From an uncultured Eubacteriales bacterium (GTDB lineage Bacteria; Bacillota; Clostridia; Oscillospirales; Acutalibacteraceae), in contig CAKTDF010000048.1 in assembly GCA_934541115.1 (NCBI GenBank), positions 1 to 5,940 of the forward strand: 5,940 nt of DNA. The letters are read 5' to 3'. The position numbers were made by a program, and so were the translations under genes. Positions 5,197-5,940 of this stretch are shown here, one piece after another; the first letter of the stretch is position 1; each line of letters starts with the position of its first letter. The notes below the pieces were generated by a model. That model searched no databases and was not told the origin of the DNA. It saw only the letters and a program-made list of their open reading frames with translations.

Positions 5197-5844
5197 TCAA
5201 AGAACAATATCCAAAATTTCCTGCGGCTTATCAACGATATACGTTGCGTTATGCTCCATGAACTCCTCGCGCGAACCGTAGCCGTATACCACGCCCACAC
5301 TGTCAACACCGGCACCTGCCGCGCCATCAATGTCGAAGTATCTGTCGCCAACCATGAGAGTTGACTTTTTGTCCGCTCCGAGCTTTTCCATGCTTTGAAG
5401 AACAAGGTCGGTTTTTCCCGGGTGTTTTGTGTCGTCAAACTGAACGCCCACAACGGCATCAAAGTATTCTTCCAGGTTGAGATAGTTCATAACGTCATGA
5501 ATGAGCTTTACCGGTTTTGAAGAAGCAATGCCTATTTTGACTCCGGCGGTGCGCAGTTTTTCGAGCGTTTCTCTCATACCGTCATAGATATGACACTCAA
5601 AAATGCCGATTTTGCGATATCTTTCACGGTATTTTGTAATGTACCGGTCAACATCTTCTTCCGCTACACCGTAAAAGGTCACGTAGCTATAATGAATAGG
5701 CGGACCGATAAATTTTTTGAGATCAGAAAGGTCCGGAACCTCACGACCCATTTGTTCAAAAGAATATTGCAGACTTTTGAGTATTCCCTCGCCCGTATCT
5801 GCAACCGTTCCGTCAAAGTCAAAAATTACGTAGTTATATTTCAT
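5197..5844 (-). CDS. HAD-superfamily phosphatase, phosphoglycolate phosphatase-like
   Basis: This is a cytoplasmic haloacid dehalogenase-type hydrolase, predicted to remove phosphate from a small metabolite through an aspartyl-phosphate intermediate. The protein has 215 residues, typical of the Gph/PpaX-like group with an alpha-helical C1 cap. Motif I is FDFDGTVADT with Asp9 (nucleophile) and Asp11 (acid/base). The cap follows at about 16-85 and includes KKFIGPPIHYS. Motif II is IASSKP with Ser108/109. Motif III is the lysine of HPGKTD (Lys144). Motif IV is MVGDRYFDIDGA with Asp167 and Asp171. All catalytic positions are intact. The substrate cannot be read from sequence: phosphoglycolate, pyrophosphate and nucleotides are all known in relatives. 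The ATG at 5844 has AAGGTGAGG 4 nt upstream. Repeat islands lie on both sides, so it is probably its own transcription unit. Confidence 0.92.
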   Translation of the reverse strand: MKYNYVIFDFDGTVADTGEGILKSLQYSFEQMGREVPDLSDLKKFIGPPIHYSYVTFYGVAEEDVDRYITKYRERYRKIGIFECHIYDGMRETLEKLRTAGVKIGIASSKPVKLIHDVMNYLNLEEYFDAVVGVQFDDTKHPGKTDLVLQSMEKLGADKKSTLMVGDRYFDIDGAAGAGVDSVGVVYGYGSREEFMEHNATYIVDKPQEILDIVL

Positions 5845-5866
5845 TCGTCCTCACCTTTTCATCATA

Positions 5867-5908
5867 TCTATTATCTATTATCCATTATCTATTATCTATT
5901 ATCTAAAA
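5867..5908 (+). repeat. TCTATTA heptamer array H4
   Basis: Six 7-bp units: two TCTATTA, one TCCATTA, two TCTATTA, then the closing TCTAAAA. It ends only 22 bp before the HAD start codon, so the promoter of that gene must lie within or beyond it. The left TTAGATG arm is missing here. Confidence 0.95.
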
Positions 5909-5922
5909 CCGTTAGGGTTTCC

Positions 5923-5940
5923 GGGCGGAACACAATCCGC
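5923..5940. repeat. GC palindrome P11, cut by the window edge
   Basis: The first 18 bp match the element at 5012-5031 exactly; the last two bases lie outside the window. It follows a TCTATTA array by 14 bp, as at 4996-5012. Confidence 0.88.

Noticed and set aside
5413..5426. TTTTCCCGGGTGTT as a Noc-binding box
   Set aside because: Only the left half fits ATTTCCCGGGAAAT (10 of 14 matches), and it lies in HAD coding sequence.
5073..5462. 129-codon open frame on the minus strand overlapping the HAD gene
   Set aside because: It overlaps the intact phosphatase in another frame and then runs into palindromic repeats. It has no family motifs.
5861..5866. TATGAT on the minus strand as the -10 box of the HAD gene
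   Set aside because: It is too close to the ribosome binding site and start codon, and no -35 element lies at a proper distance; the heptamers give many such chance matches.

Overview
The window reads as a low-to-mid GC Firmicutes chromosome, most likely a clostridial (Oscillospirales/Ruminococcaceae-like) genome. The basis is strong AGGAGG-type ribosome binding sites, the MnmG-RsmG-Noc gene order known from the replication-origin side of Firmicutes chromosomes, and two near-perfect parS centromere sites. The taxonomic level below Firmicutes is inference.

All four confident genes lie on the minus strand. Read in the direction of transcription they are: a HAD-superfamily phosphatase (5844-5197), mnmG for tRNA wobble-uridine modification (4403-2526), rsmG for 16S rRNA m7G methylation (2018-1302), and a Noc/ParB-family nucleoid-binding protein (1173-328). 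The last is followed by a strong rho-independent terminator (271-302). For rsmG and noc the ribosome binding sites point to starts downstream of the longest open frames. A parS site lies just upstream of rsmG (2034-2049) and a second inside mnmG (2904-2919).

The non-coding DNA is unusual. The spacers 2050-2460, 4658-5196 and 5862-5940 are mosaics of three repeat families. The first is a set of GGGCG(G)...(C)CGCCC palindromes, about 11 copies. The second is tandem 7-bp arrays (TCTATTA/TCCATTA, four copies in both orientations, always ending in TCTAAA). The third is arrays of a related TTAGATG heptamer. In two places a TTAGATG array, a small GC hairpin and a TCTATTA array form one foldback module of about 100 bp. 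A separate 56-57 bp direct repeat occupies 1-57 and 164-219.

Functionally this is core informational machinery (RNA modification plus chromosome organisation) near the origin/centromere. The mnmE gene usually next to mnmG is absent at that place; a repeat island and an unrelated phosphatase gene are there instead. I see no phage, CRISPR, transposase, toxin or defence gene. The less ordinary content is the repeat architecture and a Noc-like protein whose DNA-specificity residues are a mixture.
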